From CAUUCF01 sp963543695 (lineage in GTDB: Bacteria; Pseudomonadota; Gammaproteobacteria; UBA9339), in contig CAUUCF010000001.1 in NCBI GenBank assembly GCA_963543695.1, forward strand, positions 104,096 through 168,095: DNA of 64,000 nucleotides, read 5' to 3'. The notes below the pieces were generated by a model. The model saw only the letters and a list, made by a program, of their open reading frames with translations, had not been told where the DNA came from and did not search any database. The position numbers and the translations under genes are program-made. Of the stretch, positions 34,700 through 43,805 are shown piece after piece; position 1 is the first letter of the stretch, and every line of letters starts with the position of its first letter.

Positions 34700-36013
34700 G
34701 TGGATGATCAGATTTGGGAACGTTGCTTAAAACAATTAACGAATAAAATTTCAAAACAACATTTTAATACTTGGCTACGACCAATTCAGGTGAAGCGTAC
34801 CGATAAACGTTTAACCCTTTTTATGCCTAACGCGTTTATAAAAGAGTATTTTGAGAAAAATTTTAGCGAGTTAATTAATGCTTGGTTTGCCAAAGAAGCT
34901 CCAGAAGTGAAATTAGTTTTGAAAATAGGTAATTTAGATGATTACGTAAAATTACTGAAAGAACCGACCGCCAATCCTAAAAGCAATAAGTTAAATCACG
35001 GCTTAAATAGTAATTTTACTTTTCAAAATTTTGTAGAAGGAAAATCTAACCAATTAGCTAAAGCAGCCGCTTGGCAAGTAAGTCAAAATCCTGGTGGTTT
35101 ATATAACCCTTTATTTATTTACGGGGGAGTAGGTTTAGGAAAAACCCATTTAATGCAGGCGGTAGGTAACGAAATGTTAAAAAATCATACGGAAGCTAAA
35201 ATTTTGTACGTACATTCAGAACGGTTCGTTTCAGACATGATTAAAGCCCTGCAGCGGAACGCTATTAGCGAATTTAAAAAAAATTACCGTTCTGTAGATG
35301 CGCTTTTAATTGATGATATTCAGTTTTTCGCCGGTAAAGAACATACTCAAGAGGAGTTTTTTCATACTTTTAACGATTTATTTGATAAACAACAACAAAT
35401 TATCATTACTTGTGATCGTTATCCTTCCGAAGTAGAAGGTTTAGAACACCGTTTAAAATCAAGATTCGGTTGGGGCTTAACGGTCGCCGTGGAACCACCA
35501 CAATTAGAAACGAGAGCCGCTATTTTGTTAGAAAAAGCAAAATTTTTTAAAGTGAAGTTATCGGAAGAAGTAGCTTTTTTTATTGCTAAGCATATTCGTT
35601 CGAACGTTAGAGAATTAGAAGGGGCATTGAAACGAGTCATTGCTAACGCGACGTTTACGAATTTGCCTATTACTTTAAGTTTAGTACAAGAAGCGCTAAA
35701 AGATATGTTAGTTGTTCAATCTAAAGCGGTCACGATTACAAATATTCAGAAGCAAGTAGCAGAATATTATAAAATTAAAATTAGTGATTTGATTTCAAAA
35801 AAGAGAGTGCGTAAATTAGTAGTTCCTCGACATTTAGCCATGACTATTGCTAAAGAATTGACGGACCGTAGTTTAATGGAGATCGGTAACGCTTTTTCTG
35901 GTCGGGATCATACGGCGGTCATTCATGCGCAAAAAAATATTCGCCAATTAATTGAACTTGACGTTGAATTGGCAGAAGATTATCGTAACCTTATAAGAAT
36001 TTTATCAGCATAA
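34700..36013 (+). CDS. dnaA: Chromosomal replication initiator DnaA
   Basis: About 437 residues from GTG 34700. Domain I begins DDQIWERCLKQLTNKIS, in register with E. coli SLWQQCLARL. The AAA+ domain has GGVGLGKTHLMQAVG near residue 140, ALLIDDIQFFAG and a sensor region. The DNA-binding domain IV ends SGRDHTAVIHAQKNI. The longest frame starts at 34412, inside infC, and ATG 34592 is another candidate; neither shows a ribosome binding site. dnaN and gyrB are not beside it, and no clear DnaA box was found upstream. Confidence 0.94.
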   Translation: MDDQIWERCLKQLTNKISKQHFNTWLRPIQVKRTDKRLTLFMPNAFIKEYFEKNFSELINAWFAKEAPEVKLVLKIGNLDDYVKLLKEPTANPKSNKLNHGLNSNFTFQNFVEGKSNQLAKAAAWQVSQNPGGLYNPLFIYGGVGLGKTHLMQAVGNEMLKNHTEAKILYVHSERFVSDMIKALQRNAISEFKKNYRSVDALLIDDIQFFAGKEHTQEEFFHTFNDLFDKQQQIIITCDRYPSEVEGLEHRLKSRFGWGLTVAVEPPQLETRAAILLEKAKFFKVKLSEEVAFFIAKHIRSNVRELEGALKRVIANATFTNLPITLSLVQEALKDMLVVQSKAVTITNIQKQVAEYYKIKISDLISKKRVRKLVVPRHLAMTIAKELTDRSLMEIGNAFSGRDHTAVIHAQKNIRQLIELDVELAEDYRNLIRILSA

Positions 36014-36022
36014 CTTTTTAAA

Positions 36023-37132
36023 ATGGCGGAACGGTTATTTTTTGATGGCAAAAGTTATTTTTCTGCTTTAATTGAGGCAATTGACCGCGCTCAAGAAACC
36101 ATCTTGTTAGAAACCTACATTTTTAATTTTGATTCGGTGGGGCAGGCGATTATTCAGGCTCTATTAAAAGCCGCTAGTAAAAAAGTTAAAGTGCAAGTTT
36201 TAATCGATGGAATGGGTAGTTACGAAAATGCTTATAAAATTATCAAAGCTTTATCTCCTGCTTGTCAAGTCCGGATCTATCGTCCTTTGCCATGGAAATT
36301 AAACCATTTACCGTATGCGACTCCTTTTTGGGAATTAAAAACTTTCTTCAATATTAACCTTCGTAATCACCGAAAATTAGTGTTGATTGATCAACGGTTA
36401 TTGTTTACAGGGAGTTTTAATATTACGGCAGAACATGTAGATGATGTCGTCCACGTAGGATGGCGGGATACAGGAATTTGTTTAGATACTTTAGATTTAA
36501 CGGAATTAAGTAAAATTTGTCGTTTAACTTGGCAAAATAGAAATATTAAATATTCAGAAACTATTCGTGGTTTTTTTAAAGCAGTTAAAAACAATTTAAC
36601 GATTAGAATTAACAGTACTTGGTATCGACGAAGGATTTTACATCGAGATCTATTGAACAGAATCAAAAATGCAACGCAACGTATTTGGATTACTAACGCT
36701 TATTTTATCCCCGACAGCGCTTTATTAAAACAATTAATTGCCGCGGCGATGCGAGGAGTAGAGGTGAAAATTTTACTGCCTTCCCGTTCGGATCTCTCTT
36801 TCATGCCGTGGACGTCCCAAACTTTTTACCATAAACTTTTAATTGCGAAAGTAAAAATTTTTGAATATTTACCTTCTATTTTACACGCTAAAACTTTAAT
36901 TATTGATGATTGGATGACTATCGGGTCTAGTAATTTAAATCATCGTAGTTTATTACATGATCTAGAGTTAGACGTAGTAGTCCAAACGGAACAAGCGAAA
37001 CAAGATTTAGTGCGACAGTTTGAAAAAGATTTGCAAAGAGCGGTAATTATTCATTTAACGGATTTAAAGAAACGTTTATGGTACCAAAAATTAGTAGGAG
37101 AAATTTTGTTACGTTTAAGGTATTTAATGTAG
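36023..37132 (+). CDS. Cardiolipin synthase of the phospholipase D family (ClsB-like)
   Basis: A 369-residue protein with two HKD motifs: NHRKLVLIDQ with GSFN behind it (about residue 116) and HAKTLIIDD with GSSN behind it (about residue 288). There is no N-terminal membrane domain, which suits ClsB/YbhO (413 residues) better than ClsA. The expected reaction joins phospholipids to form cardiolipin. It lies 10 bases behind dnaA and before murG. Confidence 0.85.
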   Translation: MAERLFFDGKSYFSALIEAIDRAQETILLETYIFNFDSVGQAIIQALLKAASKKVKVQVLIDGMGSYENAYKIIKALSPACQVRIYRPLPWKLNHLPYATPFWELKTFFNINLRNHRKLVLIDQRLLFTGSFNITAEHVDDVVHVGWRDTGICLDTLDLTELSKICRLTWQNRNIKYSETIRGFFKAVKNNLTIRINSTWYRRRILHRDLLNRIKNATQRIWITNAYFIPDSALLKQLIAAAMRGVEVKILLPSRSDLSFMPWTSQTFYHKLLIAKVKIFEYLPSILHAKTLIIDDWMTIGSSNLNHRSLLHDLELDVVVQTEQAKQDLVRQFEKDLQRAVIIHLTDLKKRLWYQKLVGEILLRLRYLM

Positions 37133-37151
37133 GTTATAAAAAGGTTTAAAA

Positions 37152-38207
37152 ATGAAACCGTTGGTTATCTTTACCGGTGGAGGAACAGCCGGTCATGTAA
37201 TGGGAAATTTGAGTATTATTCATACTTTAACGAAGCAACCGGTTAAAATTGTTTATATTGGTTCTAAAACCGGCATAGAAAAAGAATTAGTTTTAAAGCA
37301 AGCAATTACTTATTATGCTATTTCTACCGGGAAATGGAGACGTTATTTTAGTTTTAAGAATTTAACCGATGGCCTTTTAGTTTTGAAAGGAATGGTTCAG
37401 AGTATAAAAATTTTACGTCGTTTACGTCCTAAAGTCGTCTTTTCTAAAGGAGGTTTTGTTAGTTTTCCGGTAGTTTTAGCGGCTTGGTGGTTGAAAATTC
37501 CAATCATAATTCATGAAGCTGATTTAAATTTTGGGTTAGCGAATCGACTCGTTTTAAGGTTAGCGGATAAAATTTGTGTTAGCTTTTCAGAAACGTTACC
37601 TGATGGTGCTAAATATAGCGATAAAAAGTTAGTAACAGGTTTGCCTTTAAGGGAAGGTCTTTTTAAGGGTTCTAAAGAGCGTGCTATCCAATTTTTTAAA
37701 TTAACCGAGCAAATGCCGGTTTTATTAATTATGGGGGGTAGTTTAGGAGCGAAGCAATTGAACGAGGTGGTGAATGAACTTTTGTCGAAATTAGTTAAGA
37801 AATATCAAGTGATTCATCTCCATGGCAAAAATTTTACGCCGATTTTCCAAGACCATCGCTATCATCCCTATGTTTTTTTAAATCAAGAAATGTTTGACGC
37901 TTTGGCGATAGCTGATTTAGTAGTTTCTCGTGCTGGAGCTAATAGTATTGCAGAATTATTAGCGTTGAAAAAGGTAACTCTTTTAGTACCCTTAATCAAG
38001 GGTAGTCGAGGCGACCAATTGTTGAACGCTAGAAAAGTAGCGGCACAAGGGTATGGTTTACTTTTAGAAGCATTATCTAGTAAAAATTTAAATTTGGCGT
38101 TAGAAGAATTAGAACGACATCGAACGGTTTTTCAGCAGCGGTTAAAAAATTATCGTTTTTTGCCTGCAAACGAGACAATCGTTAACTTATTAGTTTCTTA
38201 TTTTTAA
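37152..38207 (+). CDS. murG: UDP-GlcNAc:muramyl-pentapeptide transferase MurG, Staphylococcus-like variant
   Basis: A 351-residue glycosyltransferase that makes lipid II from lipid I. FTGGGTAGHVMGNLSII, FSKGGFVSFPVVLAA, HEADLNFGLANRL, MGGSLGAKQLN and SRAGANSIAELL are its motifs. The phrasing (SKGGFVS, IYIGSK-type core, SRAGANSI) follows the MurG of staphylococci and related bacilli, not that of E. coli, where one expects GTGGYVSGP and HEQN. It is detached from the usual dcw cluster; cls and accB flank it. This suggests replacement by transfer. Confidence 0.9.
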   Translation: MKPLVIFTGGGTAGHVMGNLSIIHTLTKQPVKIVYIGSKTGIEKELVLKQAITYYAISTGKWRRYFSFKNLTDGLLVLKGMVQSIKILRRLRPKVVFSKGGFVSFPVVLAAWWLKIPIIIHEADLNFGLANRLVLRLADKICVSFSETLPDGAKYSDKKLVTGLPLREGLFKGSKERAIQFFKLTEQMPVLLIMGGSLGAKQLNEVVNELLSKLVKKYQVIHLHGKNFTPIFQDHRYHPYVFLNQEMFDALAIADLVVSRAGANSIAELLALKKVTLLVPLIKGSRGDQLLNARKVAAQGYGLLLEALSSKNLNLALEELERHRTVFQQRLKNYRFLPANETIVNLLVSYF

Positions 38208-38248
38208 TTTTTTGAACGTTTGCAAGGAAAATTTGGTGATGTATTAGA

Positions 38249-38277
38249 CAATATATTTAAAATTTGATATAAAAATA
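38249..38277 (+). promoter_or_regulatory. Sigma-70 promoter for accBC
   Basis: TAGACA (38249-38254), a 17-base spacer and an extended -10 TGA-TATAAA (38272-38277) lie 27 bases before accB. Confidence 0.65.
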
Positions 38278-38303
38278 ATAAAGACTAGAAGAGTTGTCTA
38301 TTT

Positions 38304-38756
38304 ATGGATATCAAAGGGATTCAGAAATTAATTGATTTGGTTAAAAAAAATAACGTTGCAGAGCTAGAAATTTCTCAAAATGGAGAGATGGTACATATCG
38401 TTTTAAACTCTACCGATAATACGGTTAAAAAAGGGGAGCCAACTGGTTTATCGGTTAATAATAGTGACGTAAAAAATAATACATTAACCGAAGAAAATCA
38501 CGAGTTAAAAGTTCCTAGTAATCGAAAAACAATTAAGAGTCCGATGGTGGGTACGGTTTATCTAGCTTCTTCTCCAAACGAGTTGCCTTTTGTTCACAAA
38601 GGGAAAAAAGTGAAAGTGGGGGATACTTTGTGCATTATTGAAGCAATGAAAATGTTTAATCGTATTGAGGCAGATCAAGAAGGAGTGATAGTGGATATCT
38701 TGGTGCAAGATTCTTCACCGGTAGAATATGGACAAATTTTATTTGTTATCGAATAA
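38304..38756 (+). CDS. accB: Biotin carboxyl carrier protein of acetyl-CoA carboxylase
   Basis: A 150-residue carrier. An N-terminal dimerisation helix (IKGIQKLIDLVKKNNVAELE), an Ala/Pro-poor linker and the biotinyl domain follow, with the biotinylated Lys in EAMKMFNRIEAD. It forms malonyl-CoA for fatty-acid synthesis, together with AccC nine bases downstream. AccA and AccD are not in the window. Confidence 0.97.
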   Translation: MDIKGIQKLIDLVKKNNVAELEISQNGEMVHIVLNSTDNTVKKGEPTGLSVNNSDVKNNTLTEENHELKVPSNRKTIKSPMVGTVYLASSPNELPFVHKGKKVKVGDTLCIIEAMKMFNRIEADQEGVIVDILVQDSSPVEYGQILFVIE

Positions 38757-38765
38757 TGTTTAAAA

Positions 38766-40106
38766 ATGAAAAAAGTATTAATCGCTAACCGTGGTGAAAT
38801 AGCGTTGCGGATTTTAAGGGCATGTCGAGAATTAGGTTTAAAAACGGTAGCCGTTTATTCAGAAGTAGATCGTGATTTAGTACACGTGAAATTAGCTGAC
38901 GAAGCCGTATGTATTGGTCCGGCTGATCCTGGAAAAAGTTATTTAAATATTCCGGCGATTTTAAGTGTTGCAGAAATTACGGGAGTAGATGCGATTCATC
39001 CGGGATACGGTTTTTTATCGGAAAATTATCAATTTGTTGAACAAGTAGAAAATAGCGGATTTATTTATATTGGTCCAGATAAAGATACGGTTAAAACGAT
39101 GGGAAATAAAGTACAGGCACGTCAAATTATGGAGCAAGTAGGAGTGCCTTGTATTCCAGGTAGCGGCGTGTTAGAGGATAATTTAGACCAAAATAAAAAA
39201 ATAGCGGAACAAATTGGTTACCCGGTCATTATTAAAGCGGCAGCCGGTGGCGGTGGCAGAGGGATGCGTGTGGTGTTGAAACCTGAACAATTAGCTATAG
39301 CCATTAAAGAAACTAGTTTAGAAGCAAAAAATTCTTTCGGTAACGGGGACGTTTATTTAGAAAAATATTTGTTGAATCCTCGACATATTGAGGTGCAAAT
39401 TTTAGGTGATGGGCAACAGAACGTCTTGGTAATTGGAGACCGGGATTGTTCGATTCAAAGGCGTAACCAAAAAGTGTTAGAAGAAGCTCCGGCGATGGGT
39501 TTAACTGACCAACAAAGGGCTTTTTTAAAGACGATTAGTATTAAAGTTTGTAAATATTTAAATTATCGTGGCGCAGGGACTCTCGAATTTTTATTTGAAA
39601 ACGATGAATTTTACTTTATTGAGATGAATACTCGTGTCCAGGTAGAACATCCGATAACTGAAGCTATTTCTGCGATTGACCTAGTTAAATGGCAATTAAA
39701 AATTGCGTCCGGGGAAAAATTGCTAATTAAACAACAAGATTTAGTATTAAGGGGACATGCTATCGAATGTAGAATTAATGCTGAAGATCCGCAGACTTTT
39801 TTCCCTTCTCCGGGAAAAATTAGTGAGCTGCATTGGCCCGGAGGACCAGGTTTAAGGGTAGATTCTCATTTGTATCGTGGTTATGAAATTCCTACTCATT
39901 ATGATTCTTTGTTAGGTAAGATGATTAGCGTAGGCGAAACACGGGAAGAAGCCATTTTAAGAATGCAAAATGCGTTGCGTGAGGTAGTAATTAACGGAGT
40001 AAAAACAACTATACCAGTACATCAGCGTATTTTAGAAAATCATCAGTTTAGGCAACAAAAAATAGGTATCCATTTTTTAGAAAACTTGCTTGTTAAGCAA
40101 GATTGA
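38766..40106 (+). CDS. accC: Biotin carboxylase
   Basis: A 446-residue ATP-grasp enzyme that carboxylates the biotin of AccB. The start MKKVLIANRGEIALRILRAC, the glycine-rich loop AAGGGGRGMRVV, RDCSIQRRNQKV, EMNTRVQVEHPI and EAISAIDLVKWQL are typical. A 7-bp hairpin (CTTGCTT-GTT-AAGCAAG, 40085-40101) spans its last codons with no T run behind it. Confidence 0.97.
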   Translation: MKKVLIANRGEIALRILRACRELGLKTVAVYSEVDRDLVHVKLADEAVCIGPADPGKSYLNIPAILSVAEITGVDAIHPGYGFLSENYQFVEQVENSGFIYIGPDKDTVKTMGNKVQARQIMEQVGVPCIPGSGVLEDNLDQNKKIAEQIGYPVIIKAAAGGGGRGMRVVLKPEQLAIAIKETSLEAKNSFGNGDVYLEKYLLNPRHIEVQILGDGQQNVLVIGDRDCSIQRRNQKVLEEAPAMGLTDQQRAFLKTISIKVCKYLNYRGAGTLEFLFENDEFYFIEMNTRVQVEHPITEAISAIDLVKWQLKIASGEKLLIKQQDLVLRGHAIECRINAEDPQTFFPSPGKISELHWPGGPGLRVDSHLYRGYEIPTHYDSLLGKMISVGETREEAILRMQNALREVVINGVKTTIPVHQRILENHQFRQQKIGIHFLENLLVKQD

Positions 40107-40148
40107 GTTAAAAGTGGTTAAAATTATTTTATAAATTTAGTGGATTGA

Positions 40149-41615
40149 ATGATAGAAGAAACACAAGAACGAAAAAGGCCTTTTTATTATAAACGTTGGT
40201 TTTTTTTAGTATTATGGTTATTGGTTTTAACCGTATGGATCAGACATTCAATGCGAGTACCTGAGCAACCAGAAATGTCATCTAATTTATTGTTAAATGA
40301 GGAAATTATTCCGGTTTCCGCGGAAATCGGTGATGAAAATTTCGGTGCGAATGAAGCCTTTTTAGAAAAGAAACCAGATACAGATTTAAAGAACGAGGAA
40401 GAAGCCGTTAAGGTAATTGTAGCCGATCGGGCGAATGTCCTCCCTAAAGAACTTAAAAAAGAACCAGACCAAATTTTAAATAAAATTGAGGGTAAAATCG
40501 AAGTAGGAGATTCTTTTGGGCTTTTATTGAAACGTTATCGAATTAAAACGCCGCTAGTAGAATTATTAAATGCCGAAAAAGGGGGAGTCTTAAATCGTTT
40601 GCAAGTTGGTCATAAATACCTTTTAGAACAAGAAAACTTAATGTTAACTCGGGTCGTTTACGAAGTAGATGATTTAACTACTTTAGAATGGGTTAAACAA
40701 GAAGAGGGTTGGGTCGTTAAAGAAACGGTTTTAGTACCGATTGAAGAAGTAAAAACGGTTACGGGAAAAGTAGATAAATCAATTTATTTATCGGGTAAAA
40801 AATTAGGAATTAGCGCTCGTTTAATTAAACAATTTGTAGAAGCTTTTGGTACGCAGCTCGATTTTACGAAAGTAACGGCTAACGATCAGTTTACGATTAT
40901 TTATAAACGTTTTACTTTGAACGGTAAAATAGTTAAACCCGATGAAATGTTGGCGGGGGAAATAGTACATCGCGGCGAAACGTATCGTATTATTGGTTTT
41001 GAAGATAAAAATAAAAAAATGAGTTTTTATACGCCCGAGGGCAATAGCGTTAAAAGTTCTTTTTTGCCGTTTCCTTTAGCTCACGTTGATAGAATTAGTT
41101 CTCGTTTTGATTTGAAACGTGTCCACCCTATTTTAAAAAAAGTACGTCCGCATTATGGAGTAGATCTAGTAGCGAAATTAGGTACTCCGGTTTTAGCAAC
41201 GTCAGACGGTAAAATAGAGTTTAAAGGTTTTAAAAATGGTTATGGACGAGTTGTTATGATTAAACACGGTCCGATTTATACGACTTTATATGCTCATTTG
41301 GATCGATTTGCGGCTCAGATTGCAGCAGGTAAAACGGTGCGTAAGGGCCAAGTAATAGGTTATTTAGGAAATAGTGGTACTTCTACTAGTCCTCATTTGC
41401 ACTATGAAGTACGTGTGAATAATGTACCGAAAGATCCTTTAAAAGTAAATTTGCCTCGGGAAAAGAAAATTGCTAATCACGATCGAGAGCGTTTTTTAAC
41501 GTTAGTAAAATACTATGAACAGATTTTGCAAGAAAGTAGTCCAAAAAGGGCAGAACACTTTTTCGTATTAACGGATGATTTTAATTACAAGGATGAACAA
41601 GATGAAAAAGTATAA
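40149..41615 (+). CDS. Membrane-anchored M23 peptidoglycan endopeptidase (MepM-like)
   Basis: A 488-residue protein with one N-terminal membrane helix (about residues 18-32, WFFLVLWLLVL). A LysM/OapA-like middle follows, then a LytM/M23 peptidase domain. In that domain HYGVD (about residue 338) and HLHYEVRVNN (about 416) give the zinc ligands. LVAKLGTPVLATSDGKIEF, GNSGTSTSPHLHYE and VVMIKHG identify it. It is an active-type enzyme, unlike degenerate NlpD. Its expected role is opening the peptidoglycan mesh for growth. The stop overlaps the next gene by 14 bases. Confidence 0.9.
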   Translation: MIEETQERKRPFYYKRWFFLVLWLLVLTVWIRHSMRVPEQPEMSSNLLLNEEIIPVSAEIGDENFGANEAFLEKKPDTDLKNEEEAVKVIVADRANVLPKELKKEPDQILNKIEGKIEVGDSFGLLLKRYRIKTPLVELLNAEKGGVLNRLQVGHKYLLEQENLMLTRVVYEVDDLTTLEWVKQEEGWVVKETVLVPIEEVKTVTGKVDKSIYLSGKKLGISARLIKQFVEAFGTQLDFTKVTANDQFTIIYKRFTLNGKIVKPDEMLAGEIVHRGETYRIIGFEDKNKKMSFYTPEGNSVKSSFLPFPLAHVDRISSRFDLKRVHPILKKVRPHYGVDLVAKLGTPVLATSDGKIEFKGFKNGYGRVVMIKHGPIYTTLYAHLDRFAAQIAAGKTVRKGQVIGYLGNSGTSTSPHLHYEVRVNNVPKDPLKVNLPREKKIANHDRERFLTLVKYYEQILQESSPKRAEHFFVLTDDFNYKDEQDEKV

Positions 41616-42048
41616 CAACGTTTTAATAACGGTTTCTTTAACCGATCAAGAAGACGAACAGCTGATTGATCGAGTGATTAATTTGTTGAATCCTGGTTAT
41701 CAGATCGCTTTAATTCGTGTAATCGAGACTATAGGAAATTTAGGACAACTAATAAATTGTGGCATGAAAGAGGGGGTATTAGCCAATACTTTAGCTTTAA
41801 TACGAGAAAAAATTCAGAAATTACGGTTAAGATATCGTTTACCAAAAAAAGGTTGTTTCATTCGAGTTGGGAATGTTAAAGACGTTATCATAGACGTTGT
41901 GACAAAATTACAGTCAGATTTGATCGCGCTAGGTAATCATTATAGTTTTTTATGGAACGGATTTAATTCGATTACGAATCAGGGATTAAGCGATACTTTT
42001 TGTGACGTATTGGCTATTAGAGTTCAAAATGAAAATGAGGTAGGTTAA
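41602..42048 (+). CDS. Universal stress protein A-like
   Basis: A 148-residue protein with the UspA fold pattern: MKKYNNVLITVSL at the first strand, IALIRVIETIG, and the C-terminal DLIALGNHYSFLWNGF with DVLAIRV. The missing G-x2-G-x9-G(S/T) ATP-binding motif puts it in the UspA-type, not the ATP-binding type. The start 41602 has AAGGA eight bases upstream; longer starts overlap the M23 gene more. It lies two bases before recA. Confidence 0.7.
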   Translation: MKKYNNVLITVSLTDQEDEQLIDRVINLLNPGYQIALIRVIETIGNLGQLINCGMKEGVLANTLALIREKIQKLRLRYRLPKKGCFIRVGNVKDVIIDVVTKLQSDLIALGNHYSFLWNGFNSITNQGLSDTFCDVLAIRVQNENEVG

Positions 42049-42050
42049 AA

Positions 42051-43106
42051 ATGATCGACGAAAATCGTAAACAAGCGTTGCAAGCAGCTTTATCTCAAAT
42101 TGACAAACAATTTGGTAAAGGTTCGGTGATGCGTTTAGGAGATAAAAAAGCGCTTAATGATATTCAAGTAGTTTCTACTGGTTCAATAGGGTTGGATTTA
42201 GCGTTAGGAGTAGGTGGTTATCCGCGAGGAAGGATTATTGAAATTTATGGTCCAGAATCTTCTGGTAAAACGACGTTAACTTTACATGCGATTGCGGAAA
42301 TTCAAAAGCAAGGTGGGGTAGCGGCTTTTATTGACGCAGAACATGCGTTAGATCCGGTATATGCGGAACATTTAGGGGTACAAGTGAACGACCTCTTAGT
42401 TTCCCAACCTGATACGGGGGAACAAGCTTTAGAAATTGCGGATATGTTAGTGCGTTCTGGAGCAGTAGACGTAATTGTCGTTGATTCGGTAGCTGCATTG
42501 ACCCCAAGAGCGGAAATTGAAGGTGAAATGGGGGATCAGCATGTAGGCTTGCAAGCTCGTTTAATGTCCCAAGCATTACGGAAGTTAACCGCTAATATTA
42601 AAAAATCGAATACTTTAGTAATTTTCATTAATCAAATTCGCATGAAAATAGGGGTAATGTTTGGTAATCCGGAAACCACGACGGGCGGAAACGCGTTGAA
42701 ATTTTATGCTTCGGTACGTTTAGATATTCGTAGAACGGGTTCAATTAAAAAAGGTGATGAAGTTATTGGTAATGAAACCAGGGTAAAGATCGTGAAAAAT
42801 AAAGTGGCTCCACCTTTTAAAACGGTAGATTTTGAAATTATTTATAACCAAGGAATTTCTCGAACCGGTGAATTAATAGAATTAGGAGTAGAAGCGGGGT
42901 TTGTTGGTAAATCGGGCGCTTGGTATGAATACGATGGCGAGCGAATTGGGCAAGGTAAAGAAAACGCAAGGGATTATTTTACGAACCATCCGGAAAAGGC
43001 TAAACTCTTAGAAAATAAAATTAAAGAGCGTTTTTTAAAAAATGGTAGCAACGGAGTTACTTCAGAGGATAACAACGTAAAAATTGATTCTGATTTTGAT
43101 GAGTAA
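42051..43106 (+). CDS. recA: Recombinase RecA
   Basis: A 351-residue strand-exchange ATPase. Walker A GPESSGKTTLTLHA, VDSVAALTPRAEIEGEMGD, LMSQALRKLTANIKKS and NQIRMKIGVMFGNPETTTGGNALKFYASVRLD are characteristic (the last two span loop L2). The C-terminus is shorter and less acidic than in E. coli. It overlaps recX by eight bases. No clear LexA box was noticed upstream. Confidence 0.98.
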   Translation: MIDENRKQALQAALSQIDKQFGKGSVMRLGDKKALNDIQVVSTGSIGLDLALGVGGYPRGRIIEIYGPESSGKTTLTLHAIAEIQKQGGVAAFIDAEHALDPVYAEHLGVQVNDLLVSQPDTGEQALEIADMLVRSGAVDVIVVDSVAALTPRAEIEGEMGDQHVGLQARLMSQALRKLTANIKKSNTLVIFINQIRMKIGVMFGNPETTTGGNALKFYASVRLDIRRTGSIKKGDEVIGNETRVKIVKNKVAPPFKTVDFEIIYNQGISRTGELIELGVEAGFVGKSGAWYEYDGERIGQGKENARDYFTNHPEKAKLLENKIKERFLKNGSNGVTSEDNNVKIDSDFDE

Positions 43107-43464
43107 AGACGAGGTGATCATACAGCGGATAGATAACCACATCATGCGGTGGTTATCTAGGCGTGAGTATAGTGTTCAAGAATTAGTTAGTAAATTAGTT
43201 AGGAAAGGTTATAACGTTCAATTGTCCCGTTTGCGGGTAGAACGGTTTAAAGTTCAAGGTTGGCAAAGTGACGAACGTTTTGCTGCTAATTTATGGTCAA
43301 CGAGACGCAATCAACGTTATGGTTCACGAAGGATTATTGCCGAGCTACGTCAAAAAGGAATTAGTAAAGAGGTAATTGCGGGAATTATTGACGATTGTGA
43401 AAAGATTGATGCTGAAATTATAAGAGCGTTAATTCTTAAAAAAAAGGGGAACCTTTACAGTTGA
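43099..43464 (+). CDS. recX: RecX regulatory protein, split by a frameshift (full extent to 43538)
   Basis: RecX caps RecA filaments. The frame from ATG 43099 gives 121 residues, including EYSVQELVSKLVRKGY and NLWSTRRNQRYGSRRIIAELRQKGI. It ends at a TGA just after an A8-G4 run (43438-43449). A -1 shift in that run joins it to LKELRFLVRRGFSQQQIAQY..SHNAV (stop 43536-43538), which supplies the missing third repeat of RecX, about 146 residues in all. The reason is either a true mutation, slippage on the A run, or a read error. Confidence 0.8.
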   Translation: MSKDEVIIQRIDNHIMRWLSRREYSVQELVSKLVRKGYNVQLSRLRVERFKVQGWQSDERFAANLWSTRRNQRYGSRRIIAELRQKGISKEVIAGIIDDCEKIDAEIIRALILKKKGNLYS

Positions 43465-43538
43465 AAGAATTACGGTTTTTAGTTCGTAGAGGTTTTAGTC
43501 AACAACAAATCGCTCAGTATTCTCATAATGCTGTTTAG

Positions 43539-43805
43539 TAAAAGGTAATTTTTTGCGCTTAAAATTTTTAAGAAAAAAGTTTAATTTTTATTGAAATAGC
43601 AAGTTAGTTCTTAATTAGTCAAAAAAAATTAATTTAAAAATAAATCAATACGGTATTTATTTGATTATCAGGTGTTTTAAATAAATTCCTCATTCGGTAT
43701 GACGATTAATAATAAAAAATTTCAGTAATTTTTACTTGGTTACTTATCCGAATGGTCTTAAATTGGCATTTAATTTAAAATTTTTTAAAAATTTTAAATT
43801 GTAAA
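43539..43805. other. AT-rich intergenic region with inverted repeats before the barrel-giant pair
   Basis: Two AT-rich inverted repeats are visible: AAATAAAT/ATTTATTT around 43640-43662, and a 10-bp repeat at 43772-43800 next to the start codon. No clear promoter was found. Confidence 0.4.
43772..43800 (+). repeat. 10-bp inverted repeat directly before the barrel start codon
   Basis: AATTTAAAAT (43772-43781) and ATTTTAAATT (43791-43800) with a 9-base loop end six bases before the ATG at 43806. In RNA this could hide the start region. There is no Shine-Dalgarno. Confidence 0.55.

Noticed and set aside
40085..40101. Hairpin at the end of accC as an intrinsic terminator
   Set aside because: The 7-bp stem is real but no T run follows on the plus strand.
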